The position numbers were made by a program, and so were the translations under genes. Positions 10,085 through 22,139 of a stretch of DNA of 64,000 bases are shown here, piece after piece; position 1 is the first letter of the stretch, and each line of letters starts with the position of its first letter. The notes under the pieces were generated by a model. It saw only the letters and a list, made by a program, of their open reading frames with translations, did no database searches and had not been told where the DNA came from. This stretch comes from Hermetia illucens (taxonomy: Eukaryota > Arthropoda > Insecta > Diptera > Stratiomyidae), in NCBI RefSeq assembly GCF_905115235.1, contig NC_051852.1, positions 159,792,164 to 159,856,163 on the forward strand, written 5' to 3'.

Positions 10085-12720
10085 ATGATGATCAGAATGA
10101 GTCATAAGCGGAGAAATGCTAGGGCGTCCACCTCAGTCGACGAGGCAGGACGGGCCCCGGTCCTGTCCAGAAACGGGCAAGAGTTGTTAATGCATGGACG
10201 TCGTCAGGACGTAAGCAAGTTAGTCCGAACAAAACGAACAAAACAAATACGTGTCTGCACGCTAAATGTTGGTACCCTAACTGGAAAGACGGAGGAACTC
10301 GCAAGAGCCCTTCGGAAAAGGCGCATTGAAATCTGCGCTCTGCACGAAACCCGATAGTCCGGTGCCAAAAACTGCGACATTGAACGCGAACGCGGTAAAA
10401 ATGGTTACAAACTTCTCTATTTTGGTAACCCACACACTCAATATGGTTTTGGCATTGCCATCTTAAAGGGTTTCCATGATGCCATTAAAGAAGTCGAACG
10501 TTTTGATGACCGGCTGATGAAGCTCACCATTATATCAGCTGATCGCACTATTCACTTCTTCACCGCATACGCACCACAGACAGGTCGACCTGATGCCGAG
10601 AAAGATGCCTTCTGGCAACTTCTCGATGAATGTCATGTGCATGCTGATGATTTGATGAGAAGAAAGAAGCAACAATCTCACTCATATGATTGCCGACCAT
10701 TACGAATGTGCGAGAATCGGGGAAACAAATGAAAGACACGATCCACAAAGCGGCCTCTGCAACCCTCGGGGTCACCAAGCAGGGTAAACGATACATCAAC
10801 CGAGATACTTGACTTTGAAGTGATGATGTTGAAATGAAGATCTATGAAAAGAAACGCCTCTACCACAAATTTCTCGACGATAAAACGCTTGCTAATTGGC
10901 AAATTTATAAGAATGCCAACCGGAAAGCAAAGAAAACGGTCGCTGTCACCCGAGCGAACCATTACAAAAATCCTTACGATAAACTGGACACTCGGGATGG
11001 CGAGAGAGATAGTATCGACTTCCTAAAAGCCGTAACGAACGTACACAGGATATCGAACACTTCTGTTGCGTTAATGACAAGAACGGTACTTTGCTTACCA
11101 ACCGTCGAGCCGCAACGGATAGGTGCGACTTCGAGCAGATTTCAACTGAAGAATTTGCTCATCCTCCACTTCCACAATCATTGCCGACATTTGGACCAGT
11201 TCCACCTGTCAGCGCAACCGGGTGCTCAGAGGTAGCGGTGAGGAAGACGGGACGGCAACCCTGTCGACCAAACCAAAACCAAGTGGCCGAGGAGAACCTC
11301 CATAGTGGTGGCACCGGGAGACGCTGTATTCGCTCTGGTTTGCCGGCCGTGATGCAGTAGTCGAATGCTCCAAAGGCCTAATCAGGGCGATCAGACCCGA
11401 GTCTGCACGGGGACTCATCTGAAGTGGCAAATTCGTCACGAAACCTTACCAGGGGTATACTGGTACCATGGGAACCGGGAAAGCCCCTGGACTCTTATAC
11501 TTCGGGTGAACTCCAGTTGTATGTGAGTACAGCTCAGTTGTGTGCGGTTGGCCCCCCTAGTGGGAGTTTCATGGTGGTTGTGGTTGTGCTCAAGCGTGAA
11601 GGGACCTCCGCGCTTCGGCATGGTGTTGCGTTTCAACACGGGTGCCGTACTCCTTAGTTCGGTAGAGATTTAGGTAATTCTTGTATCCACCAGTATGAAT
11701 GCTAAGCCATGCACTTGATATAGACTGGTACCGTTGTTGGTTGTCTCAGCAGCAGAAGCATCGCCCTCTTTACATTGCCTTTCTGGATCTAGAGAAAGCC
11801 AACATTTAGTACCAGAAGAACTCGTGCGTGGGTGTATCAAAATCGCTCCGTGTCTCTGTTGGTGTTCATCAACGAAGCACCCTCTCACCACTCCTCTTTG
11901 TTCTTATTATGGACACCGTCACACGGGATATCCAATGTTCAGCACCCTACACACTGTTTTATACAGATGATGTTTTCCTAGCATCTGATAGCAAAAATGA
12001 TCTCGAGCAACTTGTCCAAAAATGGAGTGATCGCCTCATGCAACACGGTCTCAGATTGAATCTAAACAAAACTGAATTTTTGACGATCGATCCCGATGAA
12101 ATAGACACAATCACTGCCAGCGGCAATGATCTGCCCAGAACTGAGCTATTTAAATACCTCGGGTCAACGCTATCAACCAATGGAGAGCTGCGTTATGAAA
12201 TTTCTTCACGCATTAACTCAACCTGGATCAAGTGGCGTTCCACAACTTGTGATCGACGTATCAACGAACATCTCAAATCGAAAATGCACCGCAGTGTTGT
12301 CCGTCCTGTCGCCCTCTTTGGTTCTGAGTGTTGGCCAACTATAAAAGACAATGAACGGCGACTTGCGGTAATGGAGACGAAGATGTTACGTTGGACTAGT
12401 GACGTGGGTCACATCCGAAATGAGGATGTCCGCGATCGTTATGGGGTCGCATCGATCGTAGAAAAGTTGCGAGAGAGCATCTTCGATGATGTGGTCACGC
12501 AATTCGTGCTAATGAGAATTCACTTGCCAAGATTGGTCTGAACATCGAAGTCGATGGTAAACGACCAAAAGGCAGGCCTAAACAACGGTGGCTTGGTACG
12601 CTAGATGGGGATTTGAAAGCCTCGAGATTACACCCAGATCAGGCATTCGATAGAGCCAAATGGCGAAACCGATCACGACGAGCCGACCCCGCTTGTGAAC
12701 GGGACAAAGACTGAAGAAAA
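10085..12720 (+). mobile_element. RTE-type LINE, copy 1, broken
   Basis: Non-LTR element of RTE type. The endonuclease start reads IRVCTLNVGTLTGK at about 10240-10280, then YAPQTGRPDAEKDAFW near 10565. The linker follows at 10830-11190. The reverse transcriptase resumes at about 11750 with IAFLDLEKA-like sequence, RSTLSPLLF (about 11868) and YTDD at 11960-11971, where the clade usually has YADD. The C-terminal part is DxNLNKTEFL...KYLGSTLSTNGE...RPVALFGSECW. It ends after KGRPKQRW-like sequence with an A-rich tail at 12715-12730. It is broken by stops and frameshifts and lacks much of the reverse transcriptase front, where another repeat (about 11220-11745) sits. The same family recurs at 50.96-53.05 kb. 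Confidence 0.82.
11220..11745 (+). repeat. Dispersed repeat Z, copy in RTE copy 1
   Basis: Noncoding insert inside the RTE element. From about 11375 it matches three other stretches in the window: 24263-24497, 51154-51605 and the reverse complement of 57440-57773. Shared marks are CAGACCCGAGTCTGC, CTCATCTGAAGTGGC, GGGAGTTTCATGGTGGTTGT and CATCCACCAGTATGAATGCT. No reading frame is conserved between copies, so a nonautonomous element (SINE- or MITE-like) is likely. The first 150 bases of this insert are not shared by the other copies. Confidence 0.6.
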
Positions 12721-12877
12721 AGAAGAAGAAGATCTGCTTCCTCAGCCGGGAGACAACTTACTTGAGGAGCTGTTCTTATTTTTGACATTTATTTATTAAG
12801 CGGGGAAGGGGGACTATAAAGTGATCATTTTGCACGGATTCATTCTCAGAATCCGCCCACCCGAAAAATCTGAAAAG

Positions 12878-13320
12878 TCACGAAGCTCCCATACGGTGTC
12901 CAATTTCGTCATTATTTAGGCTACGAAATCGTCTATCCTGTAAGGGGCTAAAAATTGTTTGGATGATCCTTGTCTCCAACACTGCTGAGATTTTGGAATT
13001 TTTCTTGCTAATAAGCCCAACCTCAGCATATTTGTGGGGCAATAGCGAATACAATCCTAGGCGAGAGAAGCGGTTTGAATTCATCACTTCAGCTGGTCTG
13101 ATGACCGCGAACGAATCCTAGGTAAATGGATGGAGAAAGTTCAATGAATTTCTTGGCAACAAAGTGGAGCTCCTTAGGCGAGTAAGGACACTTTTCGAGT
13201 GCTTTAAAGAGGCTTGTCCTATTTTCCGAGGCCAAAGCGGTGGTCCAGGGTGGAACCGAAAACTGAAAAGACTCAGAAAGTCAACCAGACGACTTCTGAA
13301 TATTTTTTTTGTTCATTTCG
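12878..13320. mobile_element. Two LINE scraps of opposite orientation
   Basis: On the minus strand, 12878-13000 encodes IIQTIFSPLQDRRFRSLNNDEI, close to the RTE-type tail at 31.38 kb. On the plus strand, 13110-13320 encodes FKEACPIFRG followed by WNRKLKRLRKSTRRL, the endonuclease-reverse transcriptase linker typical of Jockey/I-type LINEs. Both are fragments without any full domain. Confidence 0.55.
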
Positions 13321-13324
13321 ATAG

Positions 13325-13640
13325 GTTCGCGCGAATTTCGACGTTCGTTGGATTCTCAGGTTCCGGTGTTTTTTTTTAAAGTGACACGTGAGGGGCTGAA
13401 GTGGTCAAAGAACCCTCACCCTCCACATTCCCGAGCCTAGCTAGCATAACGGCAGGCAGGAACACCTCGATGAAGCTTCAATATATGCTGGCGGACCTTC
13501 GCAATCAATGCCGTCAACTTTCTTTTTTTTTAGCTCCCCTGTTAATCGTTTCCACCCACTCCCATTATGTCATTACATATCTCAGCCGAAACTGTAGGAG
13601 CTGTTACAAGGAACAGCTCGATGGCATAGTCCTACTTTTT
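13325..13640 (+). repeat. Dispersed repeat Y, copy 1
   Basis: About 300 bp shared with 21805-22130, 48335-48625 and, in part, 39700-39865. Common marks are GACACGTGAGGGG, TCCCGAGCCT, GCGGACCTTC and GCCAACTTT. All copies point the same way, each has T-rich runs near the start, and none is coding. It is probably a short nonautonomous element; family not recognised. Confidence 0.55.
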
Positions 13641-13858
13641 TAACACTGACATCCCATAATGCCTTAGACTGAAGAGGCAACTTTCATCTACTGTAACCTT
13701 TTAATAATCGATCAGTGAAAGAGGCAACGAGGGCTGATATACCCGATGAGACACCGGGGCGCCCAAATAAAGAGGAAGCCTCATCAAGTGGCGCGACTGA
13801 CCGTGCGGAGATGGCAACTCCACTACCTTTCAGTGCCCCTGTTTTGGAAGTAAGCTAA

Positions 13859-15010
13859 GTGAGAAACGCTAGTCCTGAGCAGATGGATTTGGACACAAAT
13901 CAAGTGGAAGTGCATTCGACCGTCCTCGCTAGAGCCGAAGAGGAAAGGCTCATCAGAAAGTGCGCAGCAGTGGTGAAACGTATGCGGTCGGCAACGTTCC
14001 TTCAGAGGAACGTCAGCAAAGGCGTCAAAAACGGGCTGATGGAACTGCAGGAACTACTGGACCGCATTTCCTTTTATAGACGAACGTGGGGAGCAGCGGA
14101 AGACGATTGTAGAGCAGAAACAGTCGCACTCCCGGGACGACGTGCCTGAAGGAGACGTTATCGAAGTAGTCTCCAAAGCCCAAAAAAAGAAGGCGAAAAA
14201 GAATAAAAAGAAACAACGGACTCCGTCGCCAGAGACACGTCTGTCCAAAAACAAGGAGGCTGCCAACCCAAAGCCAGTAGCGGAGAAAACGAGGAAACCA
14301 AGAAGGACTAGATCGTCGGCTCTGTTCATTAAGCCGACGAAAGGCAAGACATTTGCGGAAGTCCTTAGTGAAATCCGCTACAGGATGAAACCCAAAGAGA
14401 ACGGAGCAGAGGTGTCTTCGATACGGAAAACGAGGAGTGGTGGAGTTTTCGTCGAACTGGCCCCAAAGACGACCAAAAAGAGCGAAGCGGTCAAGGGGCT
14501 ATTGGGGGAGAAGGCTCTTGTTTCCAACCTAGAACCCATGTGCTCTCTAGAAATATGGGATCTTGACTGCCTCACAGAAAAGGCCGAAGTAGAGGAGGCG
14601 CTAAAGCGTGAATGTCCAGAGGTGACCAATGCCCGGGTAGGTATTACCTCTGTAAATGCTCGAGGCCAAAAGCTCGCCGTAGTGGAGCAATATGCAATAT
14701 GCGAAGAAACTCCTTAACAGCGGGAGAATCAAAATCGGATGAGTAATATGCAGGGTACGAATGCGGATAGCCCCCGCCAAGTGCTACAGGTGTCTGTACT
14801 ATGGACACACGTCAGCAGCTTGCAAGGGTCCGGACAGGAGGACAGCATGCCGGAGATGCGGCCAAGCGAGTCATCAAGCGAAGACTTGCAAAGAAAGCGA
14901 GAGTTGTGTTCTCTGCAGGGATTGTGGCGCGTCTGGCGAAAGCGTCGCACACACTGCGGGCTCGGGACCGTGTCCGATCTTCAGGGCGGAATTGAAGAGG
15001 GCTAGGGTGC
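13859..15010 (+). pseudogene. R1 LINE ORF1 (nucleic-acid-binding gag-like protein), broken
   Basis: Three overlapping frame segments (13859-14149, 14142-14717, 14761-15021) together follow an R1 ORF1, so at least two frameshifts are present. The middle segment is very rich in Lys/Arg (KKKAKKNKKK). The last has zinc knuckles CYRCLYYGHTSAAC and CRRCGQASHQAKTC (both CX2CX4HX4C), then a third motif beginning CVLC, as in R1 clade ORF1. In life this protein binds the element RNA. It ends next to the ORF2 start, the overlap being usual for R1. Confidence 0.85.
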
Positions 15011-15017
15011 GAACGCC

Positions 15018-17955
15018 ATGATCCGCATTTTGCAAATTAACATGCACCGGAGTGCAACCGCTCACCAGTTGCTAGCACAGTTCGCTGCGGAAGTTAATGC
15101 TGATCTAGTGCTGATTAGCAAGCAATACCGAAACAAGGACCCGTCCTCATGGTATCTCGACTTATCGGGCACCACTGCCATCTGGGGGGACGGATTTGTC
15201 TGGATCCGGTGTTTAGGGATAACGTTTTTTAGCGTTTACCTGACGCCGAATGAGTCGATTCCGGACTTTCAGCGCCGGCTTGATGCTCTGGAGGACGTCG
15301 TTTCGAGCACGGAGGGACGAATCCTGGTTGGCAGTGATTTTAATGCCAGGGCTCTTGAATGGGGCATGCCTCAATCAGACTCCAGAGGGAAAGGGATCCT
15401 GGAAATGGCGGCGAGAACCGGACTCGTAATTTTAAACACCGGATCCACGCCAACGTTTCGGCGCCCAGGTTGTGAAGGAAGCATTCCTGACATCACTTTT
15501 GCGTCGGAATCTCTGGCATCATCGGTGGACGGGTGGCGAGTCCTAGAAAACTTCTTGGCAAGTGATCATCAGTACATTGCGTTCGAAGTGTTTGACGGCG
15601 AGCACAAACACGACGTTCCCCCTGCGTGTGGAATGTCGCGAAGGTGAACATCGGAAGGTTCGTCGAAGCTCTTGGAGCAGGTAGGGCCGAGCTGGGGGGC
15701 ACTCCGGGGGGGTGGTGGTGTCGCAGCTGACACCGTCGTAAATTCAGTGATGAATCTGATAACGACGGCGTGTGAGGCTTCCATGCCCCGGAGAGGCCCC
15801 AGGCGCGACAAGCCTTCTATGTACTGGTGGACGGCAGAAATTGCCGACCTACGGAAGGAGTGCCATAAGCTCCGCCGTTTGGTACAACGTTTGTACGTCA
15901 ACGAGGAGGCATGTGCCATAAAGGCACAATATAGATCAGCAAAAAGGAGACTCCGCAGCGCTATAAATAAAAGCAAAGCTCGCGGCTGGCAAAATCTTGT
16001 TAATGAGGTGAATGATGACCTGTGGGAACTTGGCTATAAGCTTGTCACTCGGAAAATCGGGGCTCTGCGGAAGCCCTGCATATTGAGCACCGACCAGATG
16101 GACCGCATTGTGCGGGCATTGTTCCCCAGACACCCTGTACGGGTTGATGTAAATAGCGCGGAAAGCGTCGTGGATTGCCCCCTTTTCATGAAATGAAAAG
16201 CAGGAAGGCGCCAGGTCCTGATGGCATTCCGGCGGAAGCTTACAAACTGGTGTTCCGCCAACGGCCAGAATTGCTGCTCGAAGCGTTCAACGCGTGCTTG
16301 AAGGAGGGCATTTTTCCTTGTCGCTGGAAAGTGGCCAGACTCGCGTTGATCAGTAAGGGTAAAGGAGACCCGGAGCTCCCGTCTGCATACCGACCGGTGT
16401 GTATGCTTGACACGGCCGGAAAAGTGCTCGAGAAGCTCATCAGGGGTAGACTCGCTGAAGCGATACGTGCTGCCAGGGACTTATCCGCAAGGCAGTTCGG
16501 GTTTAGAACAGAGAAATCTACAGTGGATGCTGTTATGGAGGTCGTAGATGCGTTTAATCGAGCCGGGGCACACAGCCGCCGATCTCAACGGATAGTGCTC
16601 GTCATAACGCTTGATGTCAGAAATGCCTTCAATTCCGTAAGATGGACAGATATGCTAGGCACACTAGAGAACTCCTTTCACTATCTCTTTCAGCTATCTC
16701 TTGCGGATATTGAGGAATTATCTGAAAGACCGCTCCCTGTTCTATGAGACGCTAGAGGGCCAGAGGAGGATGGAAATCACGTCGGGAGTATCGCAGGGAT
16801 CCATCCTAGGGCCGGACCTCTGGAACGCTTCCTACGATAGTCTGCTGAGACTCGATATGCCCGAAGAGTCGCGCCTGGTCGGTTATGCAGACGACGTTGC
16901 GGCACTTGATGCCGGACGCACTGTTGAACAGACGCAAAGCAGACTTGCATATTGATGCGACGGGTAAGCGGATGGATGACTGCTCACGGTTTCAACCTTC
17001 CGCTGGAAAAAACCGAAGCAGTCATCCTGACCAGAAGGAGAATCCCGACCTTGTGTCCCATATCGATCGGCGAGTTGACTATAGAGTCAAAACCAGTGGC
17101 TAAATACCTTGGTTTAATGCTCGACTCGAAGATGAGCTTCTTCGAGCAAATCAAAGCAGCCGCGGACAGGGCTGCAGCAGGAGTCGCGGCCTTGACTCGG
17201 CTAATGGCGAATGTCGGCGGCCCTATATCAACTAGGAGACGTCTCCTCATGCGAGCAACGCAGTCCATCCTTCTCTATGGTGCGGAGGTATGGGCTGATG
17301 CCCTTGACAAGGAGGTGTATCGTAAACGCCTCGCTCAAGTGCAGAGGCGGGAGCTTTGCGAGTGGCGTCTGCTTATCGCACCGTCTCCGAACCGGCTGTG
17401 ATGGTGATTGCGGGAGTGATCCCCGTTGTCCTCCTTGCCAACGAGCGCAAAGCTATCTATCGCCGCAAGGGCGAAAACTTAAGAGAAGTGGTTGCCCGTG
17501 AAGAACGTCAACGCACCCTTAACGAGTGGCAACTTTCTTGGCAAAATGAGCCAAGGGGCAAGTGGACTGCGCGGCTCATCGACAAATTAGACCCATGGTT
17601 GAACAGAAAGCACGGTGAGATTGATTACTTTCTTACCCAACTTCTAAGTGGGCATGGAGGTTTTCAGTCTTACCTGCACAGGGTTGGGAAGGCGCAATCT
17701 CCTGATTGTGTGTTCTGCAATAGAGTGGTGGATGACGCTGAACACACCTTTTTCTCTTGCGAGAGGTGGGACGGCCTCCACCAGCAGCTTTATGCAGACA
17801 CAGGGGAGCTCTCTCCAGACAACATTGTCAGAGAGATGCTGAAGAGCGCTGGCAGCTGGAATCGTATTGCGCATTATGTTCGGGCTCTTCTTACTACGAA
17901 GAAGATTGAACTCGACCGGCAGAGGGATCGGACGGTAAGGGGTTCCCTGAACTAA
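15018..17955 (+). pseudogene. R1 LINE ORF2 (endonuclease/reverse transcriptase), broken
   Basis: Starts with MIRILQINMHRS, the APE endonuclease start usual for the clade; VGSDFNARALEWG and SDHQYIAFE follow. Reverse transcriptase marks are QFGFRTEKSTVDAV (about 16495), LDVRNAFNS (about 16609), GVSQGSILGP (about 16786) and YADD at 16884-16895. The C-terminal knuckle CVFCNx(n)HTFFSC is at about 17707-17760. The frame switches near 15.63 and 15.71, at 16.18, 16.70, 16.95 and 17.36 kb, so at least six lesions break it; it is older than the left-edge R1 copy. Confidence 0.88.
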
Positions 17956-18149
17956 CAACTCCCTTCCTCCCCTCCCCTCCCGTTGGTGAAAGGAATTCCC
18001 TGACTTGAAGGCTCCCAAAGCCGGGAGAGCGAGAGGGCTAGAAGTAATGTGTTAAACGGTTCCAGGCTAGTCCGCCAGTGGGCTGTTGGGGGAGTCCAAC
18101 ACTCTGTGCGTAAACGCATTCACCTCCCTACTCCCAAAAAAAAACCTTT

Positions 18150-18660
18150 TAATAATAATCAAAATAGGATGTCCACCAAATTTTTTGTTATTGCCAATAT
18201 TACTGCATTTTATTCTTCCAGGTTAAAGCATGCTTTTTTTAAACTCTTCAGCTAGAGGATTTCTGAAGACTCGCCCTTCATCCAAGTATGCAATATTTAA
18301 CTTTCCCTTAACTTACTTAACTTAAGAAAGCACATCTAAAAAAACAATGAAATAGATAAAGGATCATATAATCATTCAGATATGTATGCTACTGTTCATC
18401 TTAAAAAAAACACGCATTGAAATTTTTTCGATCCAATAAGTGCCACTTTTTCTGAAAATTTACTCCCAGCGATAAGGTCGATACAGCATTCGATCTTCAA
18501 CTAATCTCAATGGATTTCGAAGTGACTGATGTCTCAAATTCGATTGTTTTCTTAAAAATAGATTCACTTGAACAGGAAATCCACCGATTAAAATGTGTGA
18601 TAACAGTGTAATCAAAATAATATAAAAGGGGGCCCAACCTACTGAGGCTCAGCATACAAA
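18150..18660 (+). promoter_or_regulatory. Trypsin B upstream region and core promoter
   Basis: From about 18285 on this matches the trypsin A upstream region with many scattered substitutions. TATA box TATAAAAG is at 18621-18628 and GATAA motifs at 18471-18475 and 18599-18603. The stretch 18150-18285 is not shared with A and holds nothing recognisable. The A/B coding parts are much more alike than these flanks. Confidence 0.7.
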
Positions 18661-19404
18661 ATGTTCCGTTTTGTTGTATTGACCGCTTTATTGGCCTGCG
18701 CTGCCGCTGATGTTGTCCCATTGTTGGATGGGCGCATTGTTGGTGGAAAGGCTACCACCATCCAAAGCTACCCTCATCAAATTTCTTTGAGGTACTCTGG
18801 TAGCCACATTTGTGGAGGATCCCTCTACAAGGCCAACGTTGTTGTCACCGCTGCCCATTGTGTCCAAGGAACTTCAGCCTCCGTCCTCAGCGTTGTTGCT
18901 GGCACCAGTTCCCGTACTTCAGGAGGAACTTCCATCAAGGTCTCCCAAGTCAAGGTTCATCCAAGCTACAGCAGCAGCACCATGAGCAATGATGTCGCCG
19001 TTTTGATCCTTGCCAGCTCATTCACTTTGTCCAGCTCTATCCAACTCATTGCTCTTACCAGCTCAGCTCCAGCTGCTGGATCCGTCGTCACCGTTACTGG
19101 ATGGGGTACCACCAGTGAAGGAGGTTCAGCTGCTTCAACCCTCCAAGTTGTTGATGTCAACGTTATCAGCAGTGCTACTTGCAACAGCAAATACGGAAGT
19201 GGTTCCATTACCTCAAGTATGTTGTGCGCTGGTGTTGATGCTGGTGGCAAGGACGCCTGTCAAGGAGACTCTGGCGGTCCATTGATCCAAAGCGGAAAAT
19301 TGGTTGGTATTGTATCATGGGGATATGGATGTGCTCGTGCCCAATATCCTGGTGTTTATTCCAACGTTGCTGCTCTTAAGTCCTGGATTGAAGCCAATTC
19401 ATAA
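18661..19404 (+). CDS. Trypsin B (secreted trypsin-like serine protease zymogen)
   Basis: Intronless 247-residue trypsinogen identical in protein sequence to trypsin A: signal peptide 1-16, activation after Arg25, triad His66/Asp111/Ser204, Asp198 in the S1 pocket. By eye it differs from A at about 15 bases, all synonymous (for example the AGC versus TCC serine codon at residue 77). An AATAAA signal is at 19465. It is the downstream member of the direct-repeat pair A/B. Confidence 0.97.
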   Translation: MFRFVVLTALLACAAADVVPLLDGRIVGGKATTIQSYPHQISLRYSGSHICGGSLYKANVVVTAAHCVQGTSASVLSVVAGTSSRTSGGTSIKVSQVKVHPSYSSSTMSNDVAVLILASSFTLSSSIQLIALTSSAPAAGSVVTVTGWGTTSEGGSAASTLQVVDVNVISSATCNSKYGSGSITSSMLCAGVDAGGKDACQGDSGGPLIQSGKLVGIVSWGYGCARAQYPGVYSNVAALKSWIEANS

Positions 19405-19860
19405 ATGTAGCGATTTAGTAAAGGTTGGTTTTTCAGTGTTCACTTCGACATGAAAAACAAATTCAATAAAATTGCTTCAATAGAAATTTTAGATTTTTTG
19501 ATTTGATCCCCATTCATCAGGGTGCAATGTGATGAATCAAAAACTTCTAGACCGAATTCATGGTAATTATTAATGATAATTTATAGATTGTGTCAGCGTA
19601 TAGGATAAAGGTAATTTTAGTTAAGTTAAGTTAAGTTAAGTTTTCAATATTCCTAATGTTTTCCAAAATTATTTTAGCCATCCTCTTTCCACACCCGTTC
19701 TTCCATCTCCCGAGAAAGTATTGAGTTTCCAAGGATAAAACGAATGGTTGAAACTGATCTCCTAACCAGCTCAATAATAAATTCCCCTTTGTCAGAGTGA
19801 ACTCTAAACTGAACTTCAAAAGTTTAATCACTATTTGAATCAGCCCTGTGAGTTGGAGTT
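19405..19860. other. 3' flank of trypsin B
   Basis: Holds the short 3' UTR, then AT-rich sequence with a small 5-bp tandem repeat (TTAAG, four to five units, 19616-19640). No gene seen. Confidence 0.5.
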
Positions 19861-20790
19861 TAAGAATGCACTCCCCCCTTGTCGAAGAAGCGACTAAAAA
19901 GGATAGAAATTTGTGGGTCAGAAGTCTGCAAATTTTGAAACTTTATTGCTACCGAAACGTCAACAACGCTTCGGATAGGGACTGACCTCATGCTAAAGAC
20001 CTTTGGCTATCAAAAACGGACTATGATTGATTTTTGGAATGTGTACATACAGCTCGGCAACGGTAGCGAGGGTCCTCAGAATGCTAGCTCTCTCCAACTT
20101 GAGGGGGAATTCTAGGCCTAAGTCAAGTAAGACGATGGGACTCTGGAGTGAACTCCCCTCCCTCTTGTCACACTTAAGGCGGTGTGCTTTTGTACTTTCG
20201 AAAGTCAAGTGATAGCAGACACGAATCGTGTCGGATTGTTTCTGACGGCTACTTCGAGGCGCGCTCTTTAGACCTCGGAGCCAGTTTCTGACAGACCTCT
20301 AACTGCAAGATTCCGGTTCAGGTTAAGGATCATCACACTACTATGCACCAATGAAGACTTCCGATATAGTGGAGAAGAATGCTTTCTACGAGCAATTACA
20401 CGAAGGTCAAGGGAGGCATCCTAAAGGTGACATTGTGGCCGTGTTGCATCATCTGAATGCCAAGGTGGCGGGGGGTCTGACAACATCTTGCTCGTACATA
20501 CGATAGGGAAAGATGATCTTAGTGACCGTAGCGAAAATGCTTTGATATTCATGAATTTCTACAACTTCCACCGCCTCATCATTGGTAGCACATTGTTCGA
20601 GCACAGACCCTGCAATAAGGTCAGTTGGGTTTCAACTAACCAACACCGTAAGAGCAATCAGATCGACCACTTCGTGATCAGCAGTAGATTTAGGAGTTGC
20701 CTCTTGGATGTTGTAGTGACCGCGGCTTCGATACAGGAGCAGAATCTCATTTGCCTCTATCTGAATTAATTTGCTCAAATAATGCATTCC
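19860..20790 (+). mobile_element. RTE (HmRTE-like) LINE 5' half, broken
   Basis: Begins with the GCGACTAAAAAGGATAG-type 5' end typical of this family, then a decayed endonuclease start (RTMIDFWNV-like at 20015). At 20360-20760 there is EKNAFYEQLHE, GDIVAVLHHLNAKV, HRLIIGSTLFEHRPC, KVSWVS and NQIDHFVISSRFRSCLLDV, all endonuclease motifs of the RTE family that includes HmRTE. The reverse transcriptase is absent; the copy stops near 20790. Frames change several times. The same family is at 22.14, 28.4, 57.8 and 59.85 kb. Confidence 0.75.
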
Positions 20791-21800
20791 ATAATGTGCT
20801 ATTATCCTAATGTTCGCCGCAGATTAGACATTATTGAATGCATTCGGGCGATCTTGATCTTGACAGAAAGGAATGATTTGCCGCATCCGTAGAAGCACGC
20901 GAATATTGTTGTAACATGAACTCTCGAAATTCAACCGAGTTATGGGGACCGGTTCGTGGGTGGACAGCTGATCAACGGCCGGTGGGATTTCAAAATGTCA
21001 TTGTTTGTGACGGAGTCGTAGAGAGTCGAGTTAGAGGTAATTTCGTCATCTCCCGAATTTCGGTTTTGGACAAGGTGGAAGGTAATTTATATAAGACAAG
21101 AATCGGATAACTCTGTGAATCGGAAGGAAAATTGGCAGAAAAAAAGGAATGATTGACGTAGAGGCGTAGTCAGAAAGTCGGGGAATTGGTTTGCTGAGAC
21201 ATCGGCGCGAAGTTTTGGATGTGATAACGACGTTGCGTTTTGGGAAGTTTGTGCATGGGCGTGAGGTGGCAGGGTAAAAAGCCACAGAAATCATAATCTG
21301 CCAAGAGGACGTAATTCACGAACAGCAAAACAGTTGTCCAAGAGGAGCTTGGTTTGTGATGAACGTGAATTTCAACAGTCTCTCACGGGAACAATTCTTA
21401 GAAGAAGATGCCTCTAAAAATTTCTGGTCTGAATGTGTGCGAGACATTTTCCTCGTCGCGTGTGGAAGTTTTTTTTTGCTTTAATTTGATTTTTTCTTTT
21501 TATATTTTTTTATTTTGGTTTCATTTTTCTTCTGTATTTCGATTTAATTTCATTGTTCTTTTATATATTTCTGATGTTTTGATTTCATTTTACTTTGAGA
21601 ACTTCCTCCCTCTTTCTTCCGCCTTCACCCCGCAAAACCTTATTCTGGACATCCTCTAAATAATGGCCTGAGGATGTCAAGGATGGGAGGGAACCTCAGG
21701 AGCCGCACCCCAATAACTAACTGAGGCAGAATAAACAATGATCGGGACTGTGATCCGTCGTGGATCTTCCCTCTCGATCGTGGGACTCGGGTCCGGAGAC
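20790..21800. other. Unassigned, partly T-rich
   Basis: No gene is recognisable. 21460-21660 is strongly T-rich (low complexity), and small open frames there are caused by composition. Confidence 0.5.
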
Positions 21801-21804
21801 TTAC

Positions 21805-22130
21805 GGCTTCACGCACAGTCGAGCCGTTTTTTTTATTTTCCAAGTTTAGCTCGCGTTCTGTTTTTTTTTTTCGTTAGGCGGTGTGGACCCACGCATCAGT
21901 ATAGACACGTTAATTTTGTACTAATGACACCTGAGGGATCAAAGCGCCCAAAGGACCCACCCCCCCATTCTCGAGCCTCGCTAGCTCAGAGGCATGCAAG
22001 AACATGTCAACCGAGCACTTTGATGGAACTTCAGTCTTTGCAGGCGGACCTTCACGGTCAATTCCGCCAACTTTTTAGGTTTCTGGGATAGCTCTTTCCT
22101 CTAGGTCGCCTTCGACCACTCAGGACGATC
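21805..22130 (+). repeat. Dispersed repeat Y, copy 2
   Basis: The fullest copy of the family described at 13325: a T-run, GGCGGTGTGGACCC, GTATAGACACG, TCTCGAGCCTCGCTAGC, GCAGGCGGACCTTCACGG and CGCCAACTTTTTAGG in order, ending near ACCACTCAGGACGATCG. No coding capacity. Confidence 0.6.
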
Positions 22131-22139
22131 GTCTGATCC

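Larger units (their letters stand above)
13730..18143 (+). mobile_element. R1-clade LINE, nearly full length, broken
   Basis: Carries ORF1 with zinc knuckles, ORF2 with endonuclease and reverse transcriptase, and a 3' UTR ending in an A-rich stretch at about 18135-18145. The 5' end is uncertain (13640-13740). It belongs to a different R1 subfamily from the element at the left edge of the window, yet also lies upstream of a trypsin gene in the same orientation and ends about 510 bp before the trypsin B start. Confidence 0.9.

Noticed and set aside
19616-19640. TTAAG tandem as a telomeric repeat
   Set aside because: Insect telomere repeat is TTAGG, flies lack it, and there are only four to five units.
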